Source: an uncultured Bacteroides sp. | GTDB lineage: Bacteria > Bacteroidota > Bacteroidia > Bacteroidales > Bacteroidaceae | Assembly: GCF_949298305.1 (NCBI RefSeq) | Contig: NZ_CASFWU010000147.1 | Coordinates: 1 to 5,909, forward strand | Direction of reading: 5' to 3' | DNA: 5,909 nt | Shown here: positions 1-5,211 of the stretch, one piece after another | Layout: each line of letters begins with the position of its first letter | Numbering within the stretch: the stretch's first letter is position 1 | Translations under genes and position numbers: made by a program | Notes under the pieces: generated by a model | Databases searched by the model: none | What the model saw: only the letters and a program-made list of their open reading frames with translations | Told to the model about the DNA's origin: nothing

Positions 1-84
1 GTCGTTCAGCAACTCCTGAAACGCCTGTTCTATCATTTCCTTTTCAGCATTTTCCCGTTCAATCTGGCTTATATTCTCTTCCAT
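1..84 (-). CDS. RelA/SpoT-family (p)ppGpp synthetase/hydrolase, N-terminal fragment (cut by window edge)
   Basis: An ATG at 84-82 opens a minus-strand frame that stays open to the window edge (28 codons). The peptide starts MEENISQIERENAEKE and ends IEQAFQELLND. This acidic start followed by a FQELLND segment is what I recall for Bacteroidetes RelA/SpoT homologues, just before the HD hydrolase domain; those enzymes make and degrade (p)ppGpp in the cytoplasm during starvation. No catalytic residue lies in the window, so the name rests on the short N-terminus and on its position after mltD and parAB, an arrangement I remember from Bacteroides. A purine-rich stretch (AGGAGAGAAGG) sits just upstream of the start, and a consensus promoter lies about 30-60 bases upstream. 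I give no symbol because Bacteroides has more than one RelA/SpoT homologue. Confidence 0.68.
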   Translation of the reverse strand, partial: MEENISQIERENAEKEMIEQAFQELLND

Positions 85-112
85 ATCCTTCTCTCCTATC
101 AGTCACTTTCTG

Positions 113-143
113 CAAAAATAGACAAATTTTGACACCGTGCAAA
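113..143 (-). promoter_or_regulatory. Bacteroidetes-type promoter for the rel gene
   Basis: On the minus strand a TTTG box (143-140) is followed after exactly 19 bases by TATTTTTG (120-113). This is a full match to the Bacteroides primary sigma pattern (TTTG at -33, TAnnTTTG at -7). Transcription would start at about position 107, giving a leader of roughly 23 bases before the rel ATG at 84. It lies after the mltD terminator-like hairpin, so rel is probably transcribed independently of the upstream genes. Confidence 0.75.
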
Positions 144-187
144 CGATTTGTCGCTGAAAACACGGGGCGGGGCTGGTTGAGGCCCTT

Positions 188-238
188 AAAAAGGACGAAA
201 AGAACGCAGGTGGCACTCCTGGTACCGCCGGCGTTCTT
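188..238 (-). terminator. Rho-independent-type terminator after mltD
   Basis: Positions 200-207 (AAGAACGC) pair with 231-238 (GCGTTCTT). After one A/G mismatch, 209-213 (GGTGG) pairs with 225-229 (CCGCC), including one G-T pair, leaving a loop of 11 bases. On the minus strand the hairpin comes 24 bases after the mltD stop codon and is followed by TTT, a short GC-containing break, then TTTTT (192-188). The T tract is interrupted, so termination strength is uncertain, but the position between mltD and the rel promoter fits. Confidence 0.65.
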
Positions 239-262
239 CGGTGCGGAGGGTGTGCTTCCGCG

Positions 263-1570
263 TTATTTGTAGATTTTCAGCGTTTTTCCTGCCCGGATTT
301 TGTTGTTCCTCAATCCGTTCCAGCTGCGCAGCTTGCGCACGCTCACGCCGTAGCGTTCGGCAATGCCGCCCAGGGTGTCGCCGTTTCTTATCTTATAGTA
401 GATGGGCTTCCCGTTTCCGGCTGTGGCCTTGTTTTTGCTGCCGGTGCCGGCAATGGCTACGGTGCGACGGTTCTTGAACAGTTCGTCGCTGCGGTGGGCA
501 TAGATGGTGTCCTGGCGGTCAATGAAGGTGCTGATGGCGTTCAGCGGCAGGCGCAGGGTCTGCGGTTTGCTGTCACCCGGTATGATGTTCTTCTTGTACT
601 GCGGGTTCAGGCTTTTGATTTCGTCCATTTCCACACCACAGAGGTCGGCTATCTGTTCAAAGTGCAGGTTGCGCGATACCTGCACGGTGTCCGTGGCCTC
701 GGGGATGTTGGTCTCCATGGGGCAGATGTTGTGCTTGCAGTAGTAGGTCATCACGTAGTTGGCCGCAATGAAGGCCGGCACGTAGCCGCGAGTCTCGCGG
801 GGCAGGTAGTTGTAGATTTCCCAGTAGTCGGTCTTGCCTCCCGAGCGGCGGATGGCCTTGTTGATGGTGCCCGGTCCGCAGTTGTAGGCGGCAATCACCA
901 GGTTCCAGTCCTTGTAGATGTCATACATGTCCTTCAGGTAGCGGGCGGCGGCCCAGGTGGCTTTGATGGGGTCGCGGCGTTCGTCCACCAGGCTGTTGCT
1001 TTCCAGTCCGTAAAGTTTTCCGGTCTGAAGCATGAACTGCCAGAGGCCGGCGGCTCCAGCACGCGATACGGCCGAGGGGTTGAGCGCCGATTCGATGATG
1101 GGCAGGTACCTCAGTTCGAGCGGCAGGTTGTAGGCGTCGAGTGCCTCTTCAAAGATGGGCATGTAGAAGTTGCAGGCGCTCAGCATGAAGGCTACCTGAT
1201 TGCGCAGGCGGCCTGCATACATGTCGATAAATTTGCGCACAATCTCGTTGTAGGGCATTTCCATCACGGTCGGCATGCGCGACAGGCGGTCAATGTAGAC
1301 CGAGTCGCTGAACAGCGGATTTTCGGTAGAGGTGTCGCAGTCTTTTCCCAGGTCGATGTAGTTCTTGGCTTTCCAGTCGTTCAGCAGGCTGTCCAGGGGG
1401 TAGGTCATGCTGACGGGCAGGTCGATGCTTTCCTGGCGTTCGCTGCCGTTTTCGTGTATCAGTACCTCCACGCTTTCCTGTGCCTGTACGCAGGGCGCTG
1501 CCGCCAGGGTGCAGAGCAGGAGGGAGGAGCCGAGGAGTAGATGTTTCAAGTATGCGGGTCTTTGTCTCAT
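263..1570 (-). CDS. mltD: MltD-like lytic murein transglycosylase (SLT domain plus LysM)
   Basis: A 435-residue exported enzyme expected to cleave the MurNAc-GlcNAc bond of peptidoglycan and leave 1,6-anhydro ends in the periplasm. Residues 1-30 form a signal peptide (basic start, Leu-rich core, likely cut after VQA); there is no convincing lipobox, unlike E. coli MltD. The SLT/GH23 domain spans about 130-270: catalytic Glu160 in YLPIIESALNPSAVS, GLWQF at 175-179, and AAYNCGPGTINKAI at 227-240. A LysM peptidoglycan-binding domain fills 391-433 (YKIRNGDTLGGIAERYG), and 294-344 looks like a second, degenerate LysM. The next in-frame Met lies well inside the mature protein, so ATG 1570 is the only start that keeps the signal peptide. 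No recognisable promoter was found directly upstream. The gene follows the DUF5683 gene in the same direction after a 399-base repeat-filled gap, and a terminator-like hairpin follows its stop. The symbol is by family resemblance. Confidence 0.93.
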   Translation of the reverse strand: MRQRPAYLKHLLLGSSLLLCTLAAAPCVQAQESVEVLIHENGSERQESIDLPVSMTYPLDSLLNDWKAKNYIDLGKDCDTSTENPLFSDSVYIDRLSRMPTVMEMPYNEIVRKFIDMYAGRLRNQVAFMLSACNFYMPIFEEALDAYNLPLELRYLPIIESALNPSAVSRAGAAGLWQFMLQTGKLYGLESNSLVDERRDPIKATWAAARYLKDMYDIYKDWNLVIAAYNCGPGTINKAIRRSGGKTDYWEIYNYLPRETRGYVPAFIAANYVMTYYCKHNICPMETNIPEATDTVQVSRNLHFEQIADLCGVEMDEIKSLNPQYKKNIIPGDSKPQTLRLPLNAISTFIDRQDTIYAHRSDELFKNRRTVAIAGTGSKNKATAGNGKPIYYKIRNGDTLGGIAERYGVSVRKLRSWNGLRNNKIRAGKTLKIYK

Positions 1571-1630
1571 AATGGGTTATGCTTCTATATATATAGGTAC
1601 TTAAGTTTCGGATTTAATATTTCTCAGGTA

Positions 1631-1662
1631 GTTAAGTAGTTAAGAAGCTAAGTCGTTAAGCC
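1631..1662 (+). repeat. Octamer tandem array GTTAAGNN, four units
   Basis: Four 8-base units in a row: GTTAAGTA, GTTAAGAA, GCTAAGTC, GTTAAGCC. The array ends in the same GTTAAGCC terminal unit seen in the arrays at 1852-1883 and, on the opposite strand, 5157-5180, so it is a third member of that family. It sits about 60 bases upstream of the mltD start. An 8-base period is not compatible with conserved coding. Confidence 0.75.
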
Positions 1663-1686
1663 GATACATCGTGAGCTGTTTGTTTT

Positions 1687-1800
1687 TCTATTGGCTAGGT
1701 CTCTCCCCTTCGGGGGGAGTTGGAGGGGGCCTCCTTCTAACTCCTTTAACTCCTGCAAGTTTGGCTTCGCCGATTTTCAATTCGGTAAAACCGAAACTTG
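1687..1800 (+). repeat. Composite palindromic repeat, copy 1 (TTCG hairpin module plus AACTCCT and CGGT hairpins)
   Basis: The core at 1700-1730 (TCTCTCCCCTTCGGGG followed by GGAGTTGGAGGGGGC) matches the cores at 3069-3099 and, with one extra C, 5244-5275. The C-rich and G-rich arms can pair around a TTCG loop. Downstream come two AACTCCT-type stretches (1739-1756), a small GGC-TTC-GCC hairpin (1763-1771) and TTCGGT-AAA-ACCGAA (1781-1795), all enclosed by AAGTTT (1757-1762) and AAACTT (1794-1799). The CCCACC hairpin present in other copies is missing. It lies in the 399-base gap between the DUF5683 gene and mltD, which holds no supportable coding region. Confidence 0.8.
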
Positions 1801-1820
1801 AGTATAGGTATATTGATTTC

Positions 1821-1929
1821 TTAAGTTTCTCAAGTTTATTAATCGATTGTAGTTAAGGAGTTAAGAAGTTAAGGAGTTAAGCCAATGCCTTTGTGAAAAG
1901 GATACCGACCATACACTTGAGCTATCGGC
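1821..1929 (+). repeat. Left arm of a ~100-bp inverted repeat pair flanking DUF5683-parB-parA
   Basis: This segment is the reverse complement of 5111-5211 apart from a handful of substitutions and one extra octamer. It reads TTAAGTTT, then AATCGATTGTA, then an octamer array at 1852-1883 (GTTAAGGA, GTTAAGAA, GTTAAGGA, GTTAAGCC), then a non-repetitive block with TTTGTGAAAAGGATACCGAC, and ends CTATCGGC. The right copy has only three octamers in total. The arm ends 40 bases from the DUF5683 stop codon. No coding region or mobility gene is associated with it. Confidence 0.9.
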
Positions 1930-1949
1930 AGTTTCGCACTTGCGAAACT
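1930..1949. repeat. TTTCGCA palindrome 20 bases after the DUF5683 stop
   Basis: A perfect inverted repeat: AGTTTCGCA (1930-1938), CT, TGCGAAACT (1941-1949). The same 18-base core lies just after the parB stop (3128-3145), and a longer version is at 5018-5063. On the minus strand it follows the DUF5683 stop codon by 20 bases, but no T run follows it in that direction, so a role as an intrinsic terminator is weak. It could stabilise an mRNA 3' end or act as DNA. Confidence 0.75.
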
Positions 1950-1969
1950 TGAGTTGATTTTTTCTTTTC

Positions 1970-2821
1970 TCAGAACCGGAAGCTGCATTGCACGCCCACC
2001 GATCGGCCCGACTGTCCGCTGCTCCGGTTGTCGATGACTGCAGGCTCCAGGCTCATGCTCAGGTCGGGACTGATGTCGAAGTTGGACAGCTCGGCATCCA
2101 CATACGCGTCCACCACCGAGAGCAGATAGACGCCGATAAAGGCAAAAATACTCAGGTCGCGGTAGCGGCGGTAGGTGTCTTTTCGCTTGCGCAGGGTTTC
2201 GGTCAGTTGCGTCTTCGACACGCGGTCCAGGTAGCCTGCCGGCAACAGGTCCAGAATGCTGCTCGACGTCCAGTTCTCGTTGACTGCGTCTCGGTAGGCG
2301 TTGGAGTAGTCCCTGTACATCTTTCCGTTCCATGTCAGGGCGTATGCGCATCCGGCAAAGCCGCCGTAGAAGATGGGCAGTTTCCAGAACTTCCGGTTGT
2401 AGATTTGTCCGCCTCCGGGGATGACCAGGGCCAGCCACGTGGCTTTCGTCGGGTTAGGCACCCATACTTTGGGAGCTACGGCTTTCTGTAGGCTGTCTGT
2501 CGGTGTCAGGGATACCTGTGGCGAAGTGGCGGAGGTCATTTCCTGCATTTTCTTTCGGTTTGCGGCTGCAATGCTGTCTGCCACGGCCACACTGTCCGGC
2601 ACTTCGTGCAGCGCGGAATCGGCCCGTTGCATCAGTCCCAGACTGTCCGTCAGCAGGACGGGTGTCCGTGGCCGGGCGGTCGCAGTCGTGTCCGCCGGAT
2701 GGCGGTGCCGCTTCGAGGCAGCCCGTGGCCTGTCCTGGCCATACATGGCAATCCCCGCCGTCTGCAGGAGGCAGAGCAGCAGGGCTATCCAAATCCGGTA
2801 TGTCTTTTGTCTTTTTGCCAT
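1970..2821 (-). CDS. DUF5683 domain-containing envelope protein, function unknown
   Basis: A 283-residue protein of no known function. Residues 1-29 are a signal peptide or N-terminal anchor (basic start, core IWIALLLCLLQTAGIA, plausible cut after YG). A Pro/Ser/Thr/Ala-rich, probably disordered stretch covers 30-115. The conserved part is 120-245, opening KATWLALVIPGGGQIYNRKFWKLP, with hydrophobic segments at about 147-163 and 222-240, typical of the DUF5683 family found in Bacteroidetes. The C-terminus ends in aromatic residues (CSFRF), which is compatible with but does not prove outer-membrane insertion. ATG 2821 is needed for the signal peptide; the only other early Met (residue 26) would destroy it. 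The gene lies between parB and mltD on the same strand. I recall this adjacency from Bacteroides genomes, suggesting a link to growth or division, but that is inference from position only. Confidence 0.88.
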   Translation of the reverse strand: MAKRQKTYRIWIALLLCLLQTAGIAMYGQDRPRAASKRHRHPADTTATARPRTPVLLTDSLGLMQRADSALHEVPDSVAVADSIAAANRKKMQEMTSATSPQVSLTPTDSLQKAVAPKVWVPNPTKATWLALVIPGGGQIYNRKFWKLPIFYGGFAGCAYALTWNGKMYRDYSNAYRDAVNENWTSSSILDLLPAGYLDRVSKTQLTETLRKRKDTYRRYRDLSIFAFIGVYLLSVVDAYVDAELSNFDISPDLSMSLEPAVIDNRSSGQSGRSVGVQCSFRF

Positions 2822-2828
2822 TTATTTT

Positions 2829-2838
2829 AGTTTCGCAA
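2829..2838 (+). repeat. Isolated half-site AGTTTCGCAA just upstream of the DUF5683 start
   Basis: The ten bases AGTTTCGCAA equal the left half of the palindromes at 1930, 3127 and 5030 and recur at 5818-5827. Here the matching right half is absent. The site is 8 bases upstream of the DUF5683 ATG, within what would be its leader. It may be a repeat remnant. Confidence 0.45.
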
Positions 2839-2855
2839 ATTGATTAAGAGCCTGT

Positions 2856-2924
2856 GGTTAATGATGAATGATGAATGGTTTATGATAAATGGTTAATGAT
2901 GAATGGTTAATGGTTAATGGTGAA
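2856..2924 (+). repeat. Degenerate GGTTAATGATGAAT tandem array
   Basis: Short units of ATGATGA, ATGGTTA and AATGGTTA recur without an exact period across about 70 bases. The tract lies in the 329-base gap between parB and the DUF5683 gene and is AT-rich compared with both genes. It is roughly complementary in character to the CATTCTT tract that follows, though the two differ at regular positions and do not form a perfect stem. Confidence 0.7.
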
Positions 2925-2934
2925 CAGCCGGTAA

Positions 2935-3030
2935 ATTCTTCATTCCTCATTCTTCATTCTTCATTTTCCTCATTCTTCATTTTCCTCATTCTTCATTCTT
3001 CATTTTCTTGTTCTTCATTCTTCATTTTTT
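2935..3030 (+). repeat. CATTCTT / CATTTTCCT minisatellite
   Basis: A pyrimidine-rich tract built from heptamers CATTCTT (with CATTCCT) interspersed with nonamers CATTTTCCT or CATTTTCTT, ending in a run of six Ts. On the transcribed minus strand it reads as GAAGAATGAAGAATGAGG. Such purine/pyrimidine-asymmetric tracts are prone to slippage. No coding potential is supported. Confidence 0.8.
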
Positions 3031-3033
3031 GTC

Positions 3034-3145
3034 TATCGGCTTTAACTCCTAAGCCCACCTTGGTGGGTTCTCTCCCCTTCGGGGGGAGTTGGAGGGGGCT
3101 TTCTTTTAACTTCTTTAACTCCTGCAAGTTTCGCACTTGCGAAAC
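3034..3145 (+). repeat. Composite palindromic repeat, copy 2, abutting the parB stop
   Basis: Parts in order: CTATCGGC and a TTTAACTCCTAA spacer (3034-3052); the hairpin CCCACC-TT-GGTGGG (3054-3067); the TTCG hairpin module (3069-3099); TTTAACTTC and TTTAACTCC stretches; then the palindrome GTTTCGCACTTGCGAAAC (3128-3145). Positions 3034-3067 are the exact reverse complement of 5085-5118, and the palindrome lies only 5 bases beyond the parB stop. A parB transcript reading through would carry three successive hairpins. No T tract follows the first hairpin on the minus strand, so I do not call a terminator. Confidence 0.85.
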
Positions 3146-3150
3146 CTGGG

Positions 3151-4041
3151 TCATTTATCTTTCAGTGTATCAAGGATGCCGATGATACGTTCCAGTTCTT
3201 CTTCGTTGTTGAAGGGGATGCTGATTTTTCCCTTCCCTTTCTCCGAGCAGGTGAGCTGCACCTTGGTGTTGAAGAAGCCCGAGAGCTGCTGTTTCAGCAG
3301 GTTGAACTCTTCGGGCAGCTTGGCCTGTTTGGGGGCTATCTTGCGGCTGCCGCTCTTCACGGTTTCGCCTTCGCTCAGCGATTTGACGATTTCCTCCACC
3401 TTGCGCACGGAGTAGCCGTGTTCCAGTATCTCCTCAAAAATCTTCACTTGCAGCTTGGGGTCGCCCAATGTGACGAGGGCACGGGCATGCCCCATGTCTA
3501 TCTGTTTGTTCTGCAGTCCTATCTGCACGGGGGCGGGCAGTTTCAGCAGGCGCAGGTAGTTGGCGATGGTGGTGCGTTTCTTGCCCACGCGCTCGCTCAG
3601 CCGCTCCTGCGTCAGGCCGTACTGCTCCAGCAGGTGCTGGTAGGCCAAGGCTATCTCCACCGAGTTCAGGTCTTCGCGCTGGATGTTCTCGATGAGGGCC
3701 ATTTCCATCACGTTCTCGTCGTCGGCAGTGCGGATGTAGGCGGGTATGCTGGTCAGGCCGGCCATCTGTGAAGCCCGGAAGCGTCGTTCGCCGGCAATAA
3801 TCTGGTACTCGTCGTCCGAAATCTGCCGCAGGGTGATAGGCTGTATGATGCCTATTTCCGCAATGGAGTCGGCCAGCTCCTGCAGGGCGGTCGGGTCGAA
3901 CTCGCGGCGCGGCTGGTTCGGGTTGACGCTGATTTTTGACAGCTCTATTTCGTTGATGGACGATGAACCTTCGGTCTGCACTTCATCCATGGAGAGCAGT
4001 GCGTCGAGTCCGCGTCCTAAAGCGTTTCGTTTCTGTACCAT
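3151..4041 (-). CDS. parB: ParB/Spo0J chromosome-partitioning protein
   Basis: A 296-residue CTP-dependent DNA clamp that loads at parS sites and helps segregate the replicated origin. The N-terminus has the ParA-contacting LGRGLDALL motif (8-16). The ParB/Srx-like nucleotide domain covers about 33-125, with GERRFRA at 84-90 (CTP binding) and ENIQRE at 118-123. The helix-turn-helix parS-binding domain covers about 130-220, including LTQERLSERVGKKRTTIANY (143-162) and the following LRLLKLP. A Lys-rich linker leads to the C-terminal dimerisation domain (about 243-296). Length is normal for a chromosomal ParB. The start is supported by the N-terminal motif and by AAAGGAA a few bases upstream. 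It lies 17 bases after the parA stop, so the two are one operon. No clear parS site was found in the window. Confidence 0.97.
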   Translation of the reverse strand: MVQKRNALGRGLDALLSMDEVQTEGSSSINEIELSKISVNPNQPRREFDPTALQELADSIAEIGIIQPITLRQISDDEYQIIAGERRFRASQMAGLTSIPAYIRTADDENVMEMALIENIQREDLNSVEIALAYQHLLEQYGLTQERLSERVGKKRTTIANYLRLLKLPAPVQIGLQNKQIDMGHARALVTLGDPKLQVKIFEEILEHGYSVRKVEEIVKSLSEGETVKSGSRKIAPKQAKLPEEFNLLKQQLSGFFNTKVQLTCSEKGKGKISIPFNNEEELERIIGILDTLKDK

Positions 4042-4058
4042 TAGTTTCCTTTTGTTGG

Positions 4059-4823
4059 TTAGTTGTTATGGCTGATAATCTCTTTGGCCAGTGCCATGTG
4101 GTTTTTGGCTCCCGTCGAGTCTGCGTCGTACAGGATGGTGGGCAGTCCGTAGCTGGGTGCCTCGCTCAGTTTCACATTGCGCTGGATGACGGTTTTGAAC
4201 ACCAGTTCCTGAAAGTGGCGTTTCACCTCGTCGTATATCTGGTTGGCCTGTCTCAGGCGCGAGTCGTACATCGTCAGCAGGAATCCCTCGATTTCGAGCG
4301 ACGGATTCAGCTTCGATTTGATAATCTTGATGGTGTTCAGCAACTTGCTGATGCCTTCCAGAGCAAAATACTCGGCCTGCACGGGGATGATGACCGAGTC
4401 GGCTGCTGTCAGTGCGTTGATGGTAATCAGGCCCAGTGAGGGCGAACAGTCTATCAAGATATAGTCAAACTCCTCCTTCAGCGGAGCCAGCACCTCCTTC
4501 AGAATCTTTTCGCGGTTCTTCAGGTTGAGCATTTCTATTTCGGCGCCCACCAGGTTGATGTGCGACGAAATGATTTTCAGCGTTTCAATTTCCGTGTCAT
4601 GTATCGCCTCGCGCACGTCGGCGTGGTCGATAATGCATTCATAAATAGTACATTCCGCCTGCTTGATGTCTATGCCCAAGCCGGAAGATGCGTTGGCTTG
4701 CGGATCGGCGTCCACAACGAGCACTTTCTTTTCGAGTGTGGCCAGCGACGCTGCGAGGTTAATCGTAGTCGTTGTCTTGCCCACACCTCCTTTTTGGTTT
4801 GCCAAAGCAATAATTTTTCCCAT
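4059..4823 (-). CDS. parA: ParA/Soj chromosome-partitioning ATPase
   Basis: A 254-residue deviant-Walker ATPase that binds DNA non-specifically as an ATP dimer and, with ParB, drives origin segregation. Numbered from the chosen Met: P-loop KGGVGKTTT at 11-19 (signature Lys11, Lys16), Walker A' VLVVDAD at 34-40, Walker B ILIDCSP at 122-128, and DSRLRQAN at 187-194 in the region that carries DNA contacts. An in-frame ATG exists four codons upstream at 4835, but the sequence between them (AAAGGAAAT) is the ribosome binding site for ATG 4823, and family members begin MGKIIA, so I use 4823. The length suits a chromosomal Soj without the N-terminal DNA-binding extension of plasmid ParA proteins. 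parB follows after 17 bases. A TATATTTG box lies 130 bases upstream. Confidence 0.96.
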   Translation of the reverse strand: MGKIIALANQKGGVGKTTTTINLAASLATLEKKVLVVDADPQANASSGLGIDIKQAECTIYECIIDHADVREAIHDTEIETLKIISSHINLVGAEIEMLNLKNREKILKEVLAPLKEEFDYILIDCSPSLGLITINALTAADSVIIPVQAEYFALEGISKLLNTIKIIKSKLNPSLEIEGFLLTMYDSRLRQANQIYDEVKRHFQELVFKTVIQRNVKLSEAPSYGLPTILYDADSTGAKNHMALAKEIISHNN

Positions 4824-4832
4824 ATTTCCTTT
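4824..4832 (-). promoter_or_regulatory. Ribosome binding site deciding the parA start
   Basis: On the minus strand AAAGGAAAT lies directly between two in-frame ATGs (4835 and 4823). The GGA core is well placed for ATG 4823. The upstream ATG has only AT-rich and mixed sequence (GCTGCCGAAA) before it. This supports the shorter 254-residue ParA; parB has the same AAAGGAA motif before its ATG. Confidence 0.6.
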
Positions 4833-4952
4833 CATTTTCGGCAGCGAAATAAGCGATAAATTCCGAATAGCGGCTCTTCAAACCGGGGGAGATTGCAAAA
4901 ACGGTTGATAAGTCGGCTGTTTTGTTAATAACTGCCCCACGTGTTTATCGGG

Positions 4953-4960
4953 CAAATATA
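4953..4960 (-). promoter_or_regulatory. Candidate parAB promoter (-7 box)
   Basis: The minus strand carries TATATTTG, an exact match to the Bacteroides TAnnTTTG box. No TTTG is found 19-20 bases upstream; CGCT or CCGC occupies that position, so the -33 element is poor. If used, transcription would begin near 4946-4948 and give a leader of about 120 bases before ATG 4823. It is the only TAnnTTTG match I saw in this direction between 4836 and 4980. Confidence 0.5.
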
Positions 4961-5017
4961 CATATTTCTCCCGAATTGAAGCGGTTTTTTCCTCCTCGCT
5001 TGCAGAAGATTAAGTTT

Positions 5018-5063
5018 TTTAACTCCTGCAAGTTTCGCAAGTGCGAAACTTGCAGGAGTTAAA
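5018..5063. repeat. Perfect palindrome with 22-base arms
   Basis: Positions 5018-5039 are the exact reverse complement of 5042-5063, separated by AG. Reading inward the arm holds TTTAACTCC, TGCAAG and TTTCGCA. The inner part is the palindrome seen at 1930-1949 and 3128-3145, extended here by symmetric AACTCCTGCA/TGCAGGAGTT sequence. It lies about 60 bases upstream of the candidate parAB promoter, outside any transcript I can infer. Such a near-perfect palindrome can form a cruciform, or reflects two repeat copies joined head to head. Confidence 0.85.
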
Positions 5064-5110
5064 GGAGTTAAAAGGAGTTATCGCCCACCAAGGTGGGCTT
5101 AGGAGTTAAA
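5061..5110 (-). repeat. AAAGGAGTTA direct repeat and CCCACC hairpin
   Basis: AAAGGAGTTA occurs twice in direct succession (5061-5080). It is followed by a 7-bp hairpin, GCCCACC (5083-5089), AA, GGTGGGC (5092-5098), then TAGGAGTTAAA. On the minus strand this is the same TTTAACTCCTAAGCCCACC segment as 3041-3059. It links the long palindrome to the right arm of the inverted repeat pair, so 5018-5211 reads as one full element in minus orientation. Confidence 0.75.
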
Positions 5111-5211
5111 GCCGATAGTTCAAGTGTATGGTCGGTATCCTTTTCACAAAGGTATTGGCTTAACTTCTTAACTTCTTAACTACAATCGATTAATAAACTT
5201 GCGAAACTTAA
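5111..5211 (-). repeat. Right arm of the ~100-bp inverted repeat pair
   Basis: Reverse complement of 1821-1929 with a few substitutions. The octamer array here (5157-5180, minus strand) has GTTAAGAA, GTTAAGAA, GTTAAGCC, one unit fewer than the left arm, which accounts for the 101 versus 109 base lengths. The arm ends in TTGCGAAACTTAA, a half-copy of the TTTCGCA palindrome. Confidence 0.9.

Noticed and set aside
494..1540. Long open frame on the plus strand opposite mltD (348 codons)
   Set aside because: Low-complexity, His/Val/Gly-rich peptide with no domain, fully antisense to a well-supported enzyme. The strong codon bias of mltD explains the open frame.
2433..2444. Palindrome AGCCACGTGGCT inside the DUF5683 gene as a parS site
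   Set aside because: It lacks the TGTT/AACA outer positions of parS and encodes conserved residues (KATWLA) of the DUF5683 domain.
2836..2843. TCAATTTG as a promoter box for the DUF5683 gene
   Set aside because: One mismatch to TAnnTTTG and no TTTG at the expected distance upstream; the position falls in repeat-derived sequence.
4059..4835. Longer ParA starting at ATG 4835
   Set aside because: It adds only MKGN, which overlaps the ribosome binding site of the next ATG, and family members begin at MGKIIA.
4933..4948. CACGTG-centred site near the parA promoter as a parS site
   Set aside because: The left half (TGCCCCACGTG) is fairly close to the parS consensus, but the right half (GTGTTTAT) does not match GTGRAACA. 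A CACGTG is expected about once or twice in a window this size by chance.
5061..5211. CRISPR array or mobile-element end
   Set aside because: The repeats are not regularly spaced with unique spacers, and no transposase, integrase or target-site duplication is seen. The pattern fits dispersed palindromic intergenic repeats.
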